From assembly GCA_027886185.1 (NCBI GenBank), contig WOAB01000843.1, positions 1 through 64,000 of the forward strand: DNA of 64,000 bases, written 5' to 3'. Under the pieces are notes generated by a model. That model was not told the origin of the DNA. It worked only from the letters and a program-made list of their open reading frames with translations, and did no database searches. Both the position numbers and the translations under genes were made by a program. This document shows, piece after piece, positions 33,515 to 45,754 of this stretch; positions within the stretch are counted from its first letter, which is position 1, and each line of letters begins with the position of its first letter. This DNA is from Rheum nobile (lineage: Eukaryota > Streptophyta > Magnoliopsida > Caryophyllales > Polygonaceae).

Positions 33515-35630
33515 TAGGGGTGAGTAAACAAATATATCTGATCCGGTCCGGTATGTCGGATATCCGGAAAAAAATATTCACAAAACTCTTATCCGTATCC
33601 GGTCCGAAAATCCGGTCCGAAACGGACCAGATATCCGGTAAATATTATCCGGATCAGATATTTGACTCGGATATCCAAATTATCCGGTTACTAGAAAACC
33701 CATTAAAAATTAAATCAAAATATTACTTTTTTTAATTCAATCAAAACTAACAATCCGCAAAATGCAACTAAATGTCAAACATCAGCACTATTTGCAATTC
33801 CCTATAATGTTTTCAAACAATTAAACTTGTCAACCTTTTCAGATTGAGAACCATAAACGTATATATAATATAACAAGAGGAATTGGCAAGTATGTATAAA
33901 GTTGTAGCTTTAACTTATATAATCAACGAATATTTTGCCTGGTGCCCCTGAGTTTTGGGCTTTTTCGCGAAATACCTAGAGGTTTTGACATTTTCGCCTA
34001 GTACCCCTGAGTTTTTGACCAATTTCACCTGATACCCTTGAGTTTTTAATAATTTCGCCATATGCCCTTGAATTAAAAAAAATTAAAAAAAAATTAAAAA
34101 TAATTAAAAAATAATAATAGAGAACTAAAATAATTAAAAATTTTGCTCCCTCACGACTTGCCTTCGAATTAAAATTGAATTAAAATATTAAACTAGGAAT
34201 TGTTAAAATTGAATTAATCTTGATTACTGAATAATAATAGAGAATTAATTTGATTTTATTAAAATTAAAATAATTAGAATTATTTTGGGTATTATCTTAA
34301 ACTAGGAATGGTTAAAATATTAACTTTTCATCTAAATAATAACTTGGATTGAAATTTCTAGACTTATAAATAAAATTTGAAATTTATTTATTTATGATAA
34401 AATTATTTAGAATATACGACTAATAGATTTTTAATCGTATAAATAATCGTTTTACCGATAAGCCTTGAAAATTGAATTAGTTGGAGATAAATTAATTCAA
34501 ATATACCCTTCAAAATTTAGTATATCCTTAAAAATCTATTAATCGTTAAAAATCTTGAGACATATATTGAAGGGTATATATTTTAAGGGTATACTAAATT
34601 TTGAGACATATATTAAAGGGTATATACATAATTTTGCCTCAAGAATTTTAACGACTAATAGATTTTTAGTATATACCCTTCAATATATGTCTCAAAATTT
34701 AGTATATACTCTTAAAATATATGTCTCAAAATTTACTAAATAATCTTATTATTTTAATTTTAAGGCAAAATTTACTAGAAATTTCAATCCAAGTTATTAT
34801 TTAGATGAAAAGTTAATATTTTAACCATTCCTAGTTTAAGATAATATCCAAAGTAATTCTAATTATTTTAATTTTAATAAAATCAAATTAGTTCTCTATT
34901 ATTATTCAGTAATCAAGATTAATTCAATTTTAACCATTTCTAGTTTAATATTTTAATTCAATTTTAATTTTAATTATTTTAGTTCTCTATTATTATTATT
35001 TTATTTTTTTATTTTTTTTATTTTTTTTTAATTCAAGGGCATATGGCGAAATTGTCAAAAACTCAGGGGTACCAGGCGAAATTGGTCAAAAACTCAGGGA
35101 TATCATGCGAAAATGTCAAAACTTTTGGGTATTTCGCGAAAAAGCCCAAAACTCAGGGGCATCAGGCGAAATATCCGTATAATCAAAATTCAATTCAATG
35201 ATGAACACTCAATCTTGACAAAAAAACATATTTGCTCTGTTTAGTGAAGTGACACTTAGTACATGACTTATGATTTTAATTTTATAAGAATAATAATCAA
35301 GGTTGTATTTTATTAAAATGAATAAAATAAAAAATATTGTATTGGAGAATTGAAATGGTTTAATTACTTAAAAATGTACAAGCACCATTTTGAGATCATT
35401 CTAAACTAATTAAACATTGTATATTAGTTATAAAAACATATATATCTTATATATTAATAGTACCGGATTTCCGATAAGCAAAATATCCTTATCCGTATCC
35501 GGTCCAAGTATCCGGAAAAATCACCCGGATCGGATCAGATTCGGATAAAAATTAAACGGATGTTTTCGGATACAGACTTTTAGGGTTCGGATTGGCGGGT
35601 TATCGGATCGGATACTTTTGCTCAGCCCTA
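33515..35630. mobile_element. hAT-type non-autonomous element with exact 8-bp TSD
   Basis: Starts TAGGGGTGAG and ends CTCAGCCCTA, as inverted tips. ATATGCGT is duplicated exactly on both sides (33507-33514 and 35631-35638). Both ends also share inverted GATCCGGT/TATCCGGA-type subterminal repeats. An eight-base duplication with these tips is diagnostic of hAT elements. No transposase is present, and it is itself interrupted by 33927-35177. Confidence 0.85.
33927..35177. mobile_element. Foldback element, near-complete palindrome, 9-bp TSD
   Basis: Almost the whole 1251 bp is a hairpin with arms of about 600 bp. The tips are CGAATATTTTGCCTG and, reversed, CGGATATTTCGCCTG. TATAATCAA is duplicated on both sides (33918-33926 and 35178-35186). 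The outer 150 bp of each arm repeats a CCCCTGAGTTTT...TTTCGCC motif. Nine-base duplications and long TIRs fit Mutator-like foldback elements. No coding potential. Confidence 0.85.
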
Positions 35631-36608
35631 ATATGCGTATGTATGCGCATTCCGCATGCACACACGTTCAAAATTAAACGTTAACGGCAAGATTCTGTTT
35701 GAACGACAAATTTCGGATATGACGCCTTGAACGGGATATTTAAAATATTTTTATTGTTTTTCTTTCTATATATACATACTAGCCCATCTTCTCTCATTCA
35801 TTATCATTAAAATTTCTCTAAATTTATGCTCTTATTATTAAATAATTTTAATTATAAATAATATAACTAAAAAGGTAAAAATATATAAAAAAACTTTGAA
35901 ATAACTAGTTAGGATGTACCAATGAGTACACACTAGAAAAACCGTAGAATATATAACAAACTATATGTTATATAGAAGTAACTAATTTAACATAAAATTA
36001 TATAATAATAGGTATAGTAAACTTAACTCGTTCGAATTAAAAAAATCTAAAACATTCATAATATAATCATTAACGTTAATTAACAGCAGAAATAATTTGT
36101 ACATGCGCACTGCGCATACATATGCGTGTGTATCCGCAATGCGCATGCGCACACATATGCATATGTATGCGCGCTGCGAATACACACGCATATGTATGCA
36201 CATTGCGGATACACACGCATATACTGCGCATACATACGCGTGTGTATTTCTAATTAATATACATAAGTATACGTGTTCCGTATGCGTAGATTAATATATA
36301 TGTATCCGCGTTTCGCATACATATAGTGTGTAAATAATAAAAAATTATGGATCTTTTTTAAATTCCCTTGAATAAATCTTTTGATGGATTATGAAAATGA
36401 TAAGTATTAATTTACTGCCATTTTTCAAAGAATTGTGATCATACATGGATGCATCAAAATCGATTTTGAAGATAGAAACGCATAATTTTCAAATATCAAA
36501 CTGCTTTAAAATTTTCGTTCTTGAACCACTTATTGATAGGTCTAGGATAAGAATATTTAACTTTTCCTATAAATTTCAGCTAATCCAGTACTCGTAGTAT
36601 GATAAACT

Positions 36609-38561
36609 CCCATTCCCTCTTCATGAGGGTTCCCTAGCTGCTTGTCAGCTTTTTCACCGCCACCGCCGTCAGCTTGCCCATCGTCCCTCTCCGACTGTCT
36701 CTCTCCGCTGTCTTCCTCTTCGCTCACAGACGCCAGGAGCCCACTCGCTTCCCTCCTCTCGCTGTCTTCCCCTCTGCTCTGCCGGATTTGGCGGTCCGGG
36801 GGTCCACCTTCTCCCTCTGCTCTGCCCTGCCGGATTTGGGGGTCCACCTTCTCCGGCCGTCTCTCTCCGCTCGCTGTCACTCGCTTTCGCTCTCAGACGC
36901 CAGGAGTCCTCCCGCTTCCCACCTCTCGCTGTCTTCCCCTCTGATCTGCCGGATTCTTCCGGTTTTGGGGGTCTCCTCCGCCGTCTACCGGTTTCTTCCG
37001 AATTCTTCTGGATTTGGGAGTCATCCGGATCTGGGAGTTCTGTCTTTCCTTCTCGATCCATGGTTGAGGAGCTGTTGTCTTTCTTTTGGTTGATTTGCTT
37101 TGTCTTTTGGTTGATTTCGTGTATGTATACAGTCGCGGATCCAGGATTGCTCGAAAGGGGGCGAAAGGACACGTAGTACAAAGACTTTACTCTGTTTAGT
37201 GTTTGATATATTGACATTATTATCAATATTTAATTTATTATAATGTTTAGTGATTGATATATTAACATTATTATCAATATTTAATTTATTATGATTATTT
37301 GAAGACTTAAATATTTAGAACTAATGACAAATGAATAACTGATTTAATTAAATAATTAAGAAACAAATCATTAACAAAAACATAAAAGAGTCAAATGAAT
37401 AACTGATTTAAATTAATCAATAAGAATTTAAAGTAATAAACGATTTAAATTAATCAACAAGAGTTTAAAGAGTTTAAAGTAATAAATGATATAAATCAAA
37501 ACCAAGAGTTTAAATTAATAAAGTATTAAAATCATAAACAAGAGTGTAAATTAATAGATGATTTAAATAAATAAATTATTAACAATATTTAATAAATGAT
37601 TTAAATCAATAAAATCATAAGCAAAATTTAATAAATGATTAACATCAATAAATCATAAACAACATCAAACAATTTTTTGTAGATTGGTTGGGATAGCGGT
37701 TATTTAGGTAAAACGCTCTCTTTAGTATTGTAAAGGTATGGGACAACGGTTTTATTAAAAGAACGCTGTCTTTAGTGTTATCAGAATAGGTGTAAAAGTT
37801 TGGGAACGCGCTTTTTATAAAAATCGCTTTGTTTGTTTGTCTTTAAAGAGCTGTGAATGGGGGGCGGGACAACGCTTTTTGGCTAATAACCGCTGTCCCA
37901 TATGATGATTTTCAGAAAATTACACTTCTCGGCGGAGCCAAGCGGGGGCGGCCGCCCACTCAAGCCCCCCTGGATCCGCCACTGTATGTATAGTTGTTTG
38001 CTTTGCCTTTTGTTGCTAGCTGATTCTATCTTTTTAAGGCTGGATTTGACTTCTCTTGTTTTGTTTAATAAATCTTTGGGTGTGATAGAGAGTAAATTCT
38101 TTAAACCTATCACAATCATAGATTCATTAGATTAAAGGGTTGTTTCATTTGGCATTTTTTTACTAGCCTCTTGTGTTCTTAGTTTTTTGTTTTCTGGGGT
38201 TTTTCTTTTGGTGCTTGCTCTGTTCCTGTATGTAAGGTTGGGTCTGCACTCTCCTTCTCTGTTTAATGGATCACTAGTTGTGATAGTAGTAAATTTTTAA
38301 AAGCTAGCGTAATCATTGATCTATTAGTTTTAAGGGGTGTTTTTCTGGTCTTTTTTTGCTAACATTTTGTTCTGTAAAGTTATTTTTCAGGTTCTGTTTA
38401 TGGTTTTCTCATACTTTAGTTTAGCTGGATTTAACCTTGTCTTATGGGGAGATAATTTTCTATTTTTATGTAACTCATCAGCATGTCTTTGTGACAAGCT
38501 CTTTGACTTTTTGGATTATATAATACAAGTTTAGTCTTTTGCATCCAAAAAAAAAGAAAAA
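36609..38561 (+). mobile_element. Retroposed transcript with poly-A tail and 15-bp TSD
   Basis: GTAGTATGATAAACT occurs exactly at 36594-36608 and 38562-38576. The right copy is preceded by an A-rich tail (38547-38561). This is the signature of LINE-driven retroposition in plus orientation. The first 500 bp is GC/CT-rich and looks like a plant 5' leader; the rest is T-rich with a diverged duplication of about 196 bp (from about 38070 and 38268). No reverse transcriptase is present. It may be a SINE, a processed pseudogene or a retrocopied noncoding RNA. Overlapping frames at 36557-37226 are composition artefacts. Confidence 0.7.
37130..37984. mobile_element. hAT-type MITE inside the retroposed sequence
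   Basis: 855 bp bounded by CAGTCGCGGATCCAGG and, reversed, CAGTGGCGGATCCAGG. TATGTATA is duplicated exactly (37122-37129 and 37985-37992). Removing it restores a continuous TTTCGTG-TATGTATA-GTTGTTTG sequence. No coding potential. Confidence 0.85.
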
Positions 38562-38975
38562 GTAGTATGATAAACTAGATCCTCTAAATAATAGTATAGA
38601 CTAGACCGGCCTAACCTCCAATTTAAATGGACTGGACCTACTACATTCAAGAGTGGACCCAATTAATTAATTCAAAGCAAACTTAACTAGTTTGAGCTAC
38701 ATTTGAGAAATTTTTATTACTTCTTTAAATATTTTAAAATTCAAATAAGAAAAAGCATAATGCTAATAAAGTATTGAAAATTTTCGGTTGGTGTTATAAG
38801 TTTAAGGCTATTTCGGTTGGTGTCTTGTGATTAATTTTTTTCGGTTGATGTCTCTAATGTTGCAGATTTGTTTGCTTCTTAAACAAATTTTTCCATATTC
38901 TTACCCTTCCTATTTTATGTGATCAAATTCAAGTTCATTATTGTGTTCTTTACACTCACACTGTAGAATTCGATT

Positions 38976-39060
38976 TCTAAAACACCAAAATTCATACCCG
39001 AACCATCTCAAATTCCATTCAAATCAATATGATTCGGATATGAATTTTGGTGTTTTAAGA
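38976..39060. repeat. Short inverted repeat, 27-bp arms
   Basis: TCTAAAACACCAAAATTCAT and its near-complement ATGAATTTTGGTGTTTTAAGA are separated by about 30 bp. It could be a small MITE remnant; there is no evidence of a small RNA gene. The surrounding 38577-39572 has no gene, and a poly-T run starts near 39196. Confidence 0.5.
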
Positions 39061-39572
39061 GATGAATCCAATTAAATTAAGGACGAGAAATACAATAATG
39101 AGTTTGGATATGATCAATTCGAATCGAAAGGATACGAATACAAAAAAATTGGATTACATATAAAATAAATCCAAAAGCCTTCAAAGTATCAACGTGAGTT
39201 TTTTTTTTTTTTTTTTGAAGAATAAAGCCCACGGACCGGCCGTTGGGCTATCACTAAGATTAGCTGTACCGCCTATACGCCATTATCAGCCCATTACGAG
39301 CTTCCAAGTCTTAGTGTTACTTGTTCATAGAAGTGAACTAAACTAAACATGTGATCTTTGGCGCAGTTTTACTTACCAACAATATAACATGTTCATGCAA
39401 ATATGCAATCATACTATTATCTCCCTTTCGGTTGCTTGGCAAAAGGGGTTGTTGGGTAGGTGATTTACAATCTTCATACGTCAGCATATACACAAAATAG
39501 GAGAAAAAAAAACAATAGAAAAAATTTCTAGTGAAATAAACACAAACTTATTCACTTGCACCAATAGAATAC

Positions 39573-40653
39573 ACATTTTTTTACGAAATTTTCACGTGAT
39601 ATCCTTGATTTTTTGCAATTTTTGTAAAATACTCGAAGGTTTGTTATATTTCGCGTGGTACCCTTGAGGTTTTGACAAATTTCGCCAAATATCCTTAACG
39701 TCAAAAAACGTTAAATTTTGGGGTTCAGCCGTTAACTCATAAAAAAAAATTACAATATGAAAAATCAAGGTCTATTTGGATCGTATTTTATTTATAATTA
39801 TAACATGGAATTTAATATAAATTTATTTAATCTTGCATTATAATATAATAAAATATATCAAAATATGCAATTTAAACAAATCCTAAATCAATTATATCCT
39901 CCCCTTTTCAAATATAAATGTATTACAAATAATTAAGTCGAGATGAATATGTATAAAACCATTCAGAAATCAAAATATCTAAGAATAAATATGAACGGAA
40001 AATTATCCTAACTACAAGTAAACTATGTAATTTGTTTTATATAAATCTAAACAGTGGAAGGGTCGTGTGCTTTTATTTTTTCAAACAATAATATCAAAGT
40101 TGGTGGTCTTATGCTTCATTTATATGTAAAGATAAATCATCTTTTACTTATATATATATATATATTATAAAATCGATATCGTATGGGGATGAGAATTGTA
40201 GTTTAGAGTACCACACAGACTAAATAAGAAAATTCAGAACAAAAAAAAAAGAAAAAAGAAGAAAATAACACTTCTCGACTTAATTATTTATGATACATTT
40301 ATATTTGAAAAGGGGAGGATATAAATGATTTATGATTTGTTTAAATTGCGTATTTCGATATATTTTATTATATTATATTATAATGCAAGATTAAATAAAT
40401 TTATACTAAATTCCGTGTTATAATTATAAATAAAATACGATCCAAATAGACCTTGATTTTTCATATTGTAATTTAATATATATTTTTCCTTTTTTAGGAG
40501 TTAACGGCTGAACCCCAAAATTTAACGTTTTTTGACATCAAGGGTATTTGGCGAAATTTGTCAAAACCTCAGGGGTACCACGCGAAATACAACAAACCTT
40601 CGGATATTTCACGAAAATTGCAAAAACTCAAGGGTACCACACGAAAATTCCGT
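39573..40653. mobile_element. Second foldback element of the same type
   Basis: Nearly 1.1 kb of mirror-image sequence. The tips are ACGAAATTTTCACGTG and, reversed, ACGGAATTTTCGTGTG. Both arms repeat the GGTACCCTTGAG...TTTCGCC motif seen in the element 33927-35177. The flanks are T runs, so the target duplication is ambiguous. The palindrome centre is near 40110. Confidence 0.75.
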
Positions 40654-42664
40654 TTTTTTATATCGATTCTAATAAAAAAATTTAAAACAAAAATGAATAT
40701 TGGCACTAAATAATTCACACTCCATTATTCTCCCTATCAAATGTGTAAATAGTTTCAAGAGTGCATTATTAATTTGATTTGTGTAGTTGTTTCGCTTGGA
40801 TTTTCTGAGCAACTTGCTGCATGAAACCTAAGGTTTAGGGAATAATTCCATTCCGTGACATGGAATATCTTTATTGTGCTTTCATCCTTATATTATTTGT
40901 CAAATAAAAAACTTTTCCATGGTCCATCAATACGTATGTGATTTATTTTGTTAAAAAGTCACTAAACCAAATTATTATCTTGTTATAGTACGTTAGCAAT
41001 AAAAATTCATACTTTCTTTGTGGATGATTCTTGAGTGATCTAATATTGCATGTTTAAAGTTCGTGCTGGGAGACATATATGTCTACACATCATAAGTATA
41101 TTTTCGCATGAATAATTATATTTTAAACAAAATTAGTACTTAATTTGTACGTGTAAGCTAGTATATTCTAAGCAGCAAATACATATTGTCAATCATTTTT
41201 TTTAGTGCATATGAGACACTAAACCATTATAATGGGGAGATTCAAACTCGACTTTATGGTCACATAATTTCATTCTTATCAGCAAGATTTTGGCTTTGTC
41301 AACCATGTTATATATACTTACATAATAACTAAAAATTGTAATGTTTATTAATCCATGATTGTAATATGTAAATTCATGTATGTCTTTATGTTATAAGCAA
41401 AGTACAAGGCTAGGTAGAAGTTAGGGACGTGGGAGACTTGGTCGTGAGTGGTTGAGCCATGATCGAGCCATGCTTGGACCCTTAGGACTTGACCAATGTT
41501 TGGCTAAGTCACTTATGGGTCACTTATGCTTGGCCGTGTAACTATGTTGCTACTCTTGGGCCTATTCTCCATTTGCCACTGTTATTGGGCCGCGAACATG
41601 TTGTTGGGCTTTGGCTTGCATTTTTGGACGCGGCTCTTCCTCCAGCTTACGAGACGACGTCGTTTGAGGCAAATTGAGGCTGCCTTAAAAGGGTTGCTGC
41701 TACCCTAATTTGGCAACCTCTCGATGTCACTGTTGATACCCGCCGCTTGGATGCTTCCTGAGAATGGCGCTTTGAGAGCGAATCTCGCTGCTCCTTGGTG
41801 GATTCCGATGGTGCCAGAGATTGAGAGATAGAGAAAGAAAGAGACAAAAGAAAGAGAGAAAGAGAGAGTGCTTGGAGCATTGTGGTTGCTCGGTTGTGTG
41901 AAGCTTGCTTGAAGTCTTCACGGTGTCCTTTCAAGGGACTTGCTTCTTCTCTTTTCTCTGTTCTTGTCTTGCTCCTGTGCCTTGTTTCTTCTCTTGTTCA
42001 TTTTCTTTGCCGCTTGTGTGCTTGCTTTGTAACTGTAAGACTCTTGAGGCATGTGTTGCCTAGTGAATTGGGCGAGTCTCCCCTCTTGAGGCTCCACAAA
42101 CGTAAGCCTTTGTCCGAATTGCGTAAACAACCCCTTGTGTCCTTCTTTGCTTGAGTTTTTCATTTTGTTTTTCCGAGGTTTGTCAAACGTTTTTGGGTTA
42201 AAACGATCGAAGCGAACTCAAACTAGGGTTTCTGCCATAACAAAAATAATAGTGATTCGTTTGAAATGCATGTACATATTTTCCTTAAATTTTATTTTTT
42301 CATGTATATTGAGTAATATGTTAACATGTTTGGCAATAAATAAAGAGTGAAACAGTTATTATTTATAACATGAAGGCCAATATTAACTAAGTTGATGCTT
42401 GTACATATCATCACATTCACATATACCATGCCTAATTTGCAAGAATTGACTAATATATCCAGTACGATTGGACTATTATTAATCTATTACATTATACAAC
42501 GGAGTTTAGGAGTAGTGTTATTGCTTGAAACACTGAAAATTAGGGATCTTTGAAGTTTGAATCCTCCAAAAACTTCCGACTTTTATTCCATTTGTTATGC
42601 TCAACCAGAAACGGAATCAAGAGGTTTATGCCATATCTCCTACCCGGCCACGACAATTATTATA
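40654..42664. other. Interval without a supported gene
   Basis: 40654-41390 and 42230-42664 are AT-rich with nothing recognisable. 41400-42230 is distinctly richer in GC, with a TTAAAAGGG box, a CT-rich stretch and short frames on both strands. It resembles a solo LTR or a decayed gene leader, but I found no matching ends or target duplication. Confidence 0.35.
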
Positions 42665-42960
42665 GGCAATGGCTAAATACACGCGGAAAAATAGCTAAAT
42701 GGACGCTATTCTACACGCTTAAGCTAGGCGTGTGGTTTTACACGCTTAATCTAGGCGTATAGGGGTATTATTGGTATTTTGAAAAGACAGACAGCAGATC
42801 CCACTAGAGAACAAAAACACACGCTTAGCTTAGGCGTCTGGTTACACGCCTAATCTAGGCGTCTGGTTACACGCCTAATCTAGGCGTTTGGTTACACGCC
42901 TAGATTAGGCGTGTAAGCAGACGCCTAGCTTAGGCGTGTATATGTAGCCGTTGTACTAAC
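42665..42960. repeat. MULE left terminal inverted repeat with palindromic minisatellite
   Basis: The outer ~120 bp pairs with 48812-48930. The inner part holds five or six copies of ACACGCCTAATCTAGGCGT-type units, each itself a palindrome. The right end carries the same units at 48595-48810, interleaved with GGGCCGGCCCAATAACCCAT. Confidence 0.8.
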
Positions 42961-43177
42961 GACTATAATATAAACGTTTAGCTTAGGCGTGTATATTATA
43001 GCTGTTGCTTAACGATTATATGTCTTTCTATTTATAGTCGAAGGTCCATTTCATTTCCCAGAAACTGAAATTATGTACTCCTAAATTTTAAAGATGTATC
43101 ATAGTGGTGAGAATAGTAGTGACGAACAAAACGAGTGGGTTCAAAGTGAAGAAGAAGAGGAGGAGGGCGACGAATGA

Positions 43178-45754
43178 ATGCAGTCGAAATTTGTGTTAGA
43201 CGAGGAAGACGAGGAAGCGGAAGGCGATTGGGACCCTAGCAGCGAATTTGTGGTTAGTGTTTAAAAAATTATTCTTTCGTTCATCGGTAATTTAATTCGT
43301 AATTAGTGTGTTAAATATTATACTTAATTAGATAGTCAATATTTAGCATGAATTTGTAGTTATATAATTGGAAATCATATGTAGTGTAATGATGTAGTCC
43401 TTAAAAAATTGAGCTCATTCGTTCATCGTTATTTTAATTCGTAATTAGGTAGCCAATATTTAGCATGAATTCGTAGTTATATAATTGGAAATCATATGTA
43501 GTGTATAACATAGTTAACATAAACCGCTATATTTATAGGGGAAAGACTATAAAGAGCAGTTTACTACGGACCTAGTGTGGAATAGTAAGGAAGAATTGTA
43601 CAAATGGGTGAAAGAAAAAGGAAAGGAGCTTGTGATAGCTTTGGTGAAGCGTAACTCAAGTCCGTACCAAATTAGTATAGTGTGCGATAGGTTTGGGCCC
43701 TGGAGATCGGGGAGGCCGAAGGTGAACAAAGAGAATCCAGAGTTGCCGGTTCCTAAAATCCGAAAGTCGAGATCCAAAAAGTGTGGGTGTAAGTTTGAGA
43801 TAATGGGTGTTCGGAAGAAGAAAGAGGCATGGACGGTTGGTGAAAAGTGGATGTTGGGTGTGATTGAAGGTCGGCACAACCATAAGCTACGAACTAGCTT
43901 TGAAGGTCATGCATTCATGGGTCGAATGACCGAGGCGGAGCAGGTGTGCGCTAGGAGGTGGGGAGACGGTTGCAAGACGCCGAATCAAATTGTTTCGGAA
44001 TTGAGGCAAAACTTCCCGGAAAATGTGACTTCCAGGAAGCAAGTGGCCAACTTCTTGCAGAAGCTGCAGTACGAGGATTTGGGAGACTTAACGGTTACAC
44101 AGTGGTCCATAAGGTTTATGGTTGAGCAGAATTACATAGTTCATCCTTTGAGGGATGCAAAGACTGATGAGGTTGCAATATTATTTTTTGCTAATCCGGA
44201 GTCGCTGCGGTTGTTGAAGAAGTTCTCGTACGTGATAATCATTGACGCGACATACAAGACAAACAAGTAAGTCATTAATTGTAATAATGTGTAGTTTATT
44301 ATGACATAAATTGTTATAGTATTTCATTTAAAAATGTGTATTGTATTTTGAAATGTTTTCCGTAGATATGGAATGCCACTTGTGGAGATTGTTGGTTTCA
44401 CCAACACTCATAAGACGTTCAACATTGCTTATGCATTCACCCGGGCGGAACAGATTTACCATTACACGTGGATAATGAGGAAAGTTCGAGCATTGTGTTT
44501 GGATTTGGGAGTGATGCCTACTGCAATAATGACAGATTGTGAGAAGGCCCTCATAACTGCTATCCGGAGTGTTTTCGGCACCGAAGTTCAACACCTCTTA
44601 TGCTGGGTGCATATAAAGCACAACATCGAGGCACGTGCCTCATCCATCTTGAAGAGGAAGGAAAGTGTGGATGCCTTTGCAAACCAATGTTGGGCACTTT
44701 TTTGCTCAGCTAGTGAAGAAAGCTATGAAGAGAGGCTTGCCGTATTACGGACATCGTGGAAGAAAGGCCTTGTCGGATACGTGGAGGGCACATGGCTTAT
44801 TCCGTACAAGACGAGCATAGTAAGGGCGTGGACGGATCATCATCTTCACTTCTTCACGAGGACTTCAAACAGGTATGACGTGCACAATATGTTGTTTTTT
44901 GTACTCATAGTTGTTAATGTCGTACTAATGTCATGTGATTTGACAGGGTTGAGGGGATGCACAAGGTTTTGAAAGATATTATTGGCTCTAGCAGAGGGGG
45001 CTTCAACAGAGTGATCGTGAGGATTCACCATGCCATCATCCTTCAAGTAGATCAGATTAGGGGGAGCATGAACCTTTCACTTTCCAAACGACCAACGGAT
45101 TTCGATGATGCATCGATGCCGGCAGTTGTACGAGCTACTTTTTCTAGGCTCTTCTACCAAGTGTCTGATAGGTGCTTTGATATGTTGTTGGGATATTATG
45201 ATATGTTGAAGAAGGGGGAGTTCTCAGAAGAATGCAACGACCATTGGGTGAGAGATTGCCTCGGGTTGCCTTGCGTGCATAGTATTGCAAGAGCCATCAT
45301 TTCAAGAACACCTCTCATTCCGTCAGACGTTCACGAGTTCTGGAGGGACTTGGAATGGGAAGAGACTCCAACCACAACACTTGGCCCTTCTGCCTATGTT
45401 CGAATGGACATTACAGAGATTAGACTTCGTGAAATGTTTGCCAAGTTAGAGGTTGGGACATTGAAGAAAGGCACGGCATTCCTACTAGGTGAGTTGTACG
45501 ACGACTTAGAGCATCCAGAAGAGAGTACTTTGTTGGAGCCGACGGGAATCAAGTCAAAAGGAAGGCCAAGTGGTGCTAGGAACAAGGAGAAGGTGGATGA
45601 GAAGGCAGAGAACACTCGTCATACCAATCTAAATAATCGACAGACATGTCCCACCCATGTGTCGCAACCGATCCCTGGAGGTCAATCAGGGGTCTCGGGT
45701 CTGCATCCCAAGCCAGTAGAAGCTCATCCGCAAAACTCACCTCGTATCCCTTGA
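43178..45754 (+). CDS. MULE transposase
   Basis: Four exons with GT-AG borders: 43178-43252, 43539-44266, 44366-44872 and 44947-45754, about 705 residues. The start is inferred: an upstream acidic frame from 43092 is closed by TGA 43175-43177, which abuts ATG 43178. An N-terminal MuDR-like DNA-binding region precedes the PF10551-type catalytic core. IIDATYKTNKYGMPL gives the first Asp, MTDCEKALI the second, CWVHIKHNI the conserved C..H, and RVEGMHKVLK the Glu. A shortened SWIM-like finger (DCLGLPCVHS) lacks the first Cys pair. The last ~60 codons are antisense to the PMD gene's 3' end. No nonsense codon within these exons. Confidence 0.85.

Larger units (their letters stand above)
33364..36367. 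mobile_element. ATGCG-array region, probable TIR element(s), host of nested insertions
   Basis: Blocks of CGCATACATATGCG-type repeats at 33395-33514, 35631-35670 and 36100-36320 flank nested insertions. The ends read GGGATATTAAACACACCC (33364) and, reversed from 36367, GGGAATTTAAAAAAGATCC, then share CATAA.TTTTTATTAT. A third GGGATATTTAAAA tip at 35734 suggests two related elements side by side. The tip resembles that of 22681-26114. No clean target duplication was found for the outer element. Confidence 0.4.

Noticed and set aside
33248..33735. Overlapping Cys/Tyr/His-rich frames
   Set aside because: They come from ATGCG-type repeats and the hAT terminus; no conserved motif.
33361..35740. 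11-bp direct repeat AACGGGATATT as a target duplication
   Set aside because: The repeat itself resembles the tip of the surrounding TIR family, so it more likely marks two element ends than a duplicated target.
36557..37226. GC-rich Arg/Glu/Ser proteins on both strands
   Set aside because: Several overlapping frames in all directions, no domain; explained by a GC/CT-rich leader in a retroposed sequence with target duplications.
41400..42230. Solo LTR or small gene
   Set aside because: Composition changes, but no TG...CA ends, target duplication, primer site or conserved frame was found.
43547..43883. Minus-strand frames opposite the MULE transposase
   Set aside because: Shadows of the transposase exon; the plus strand carries the conserved domain.
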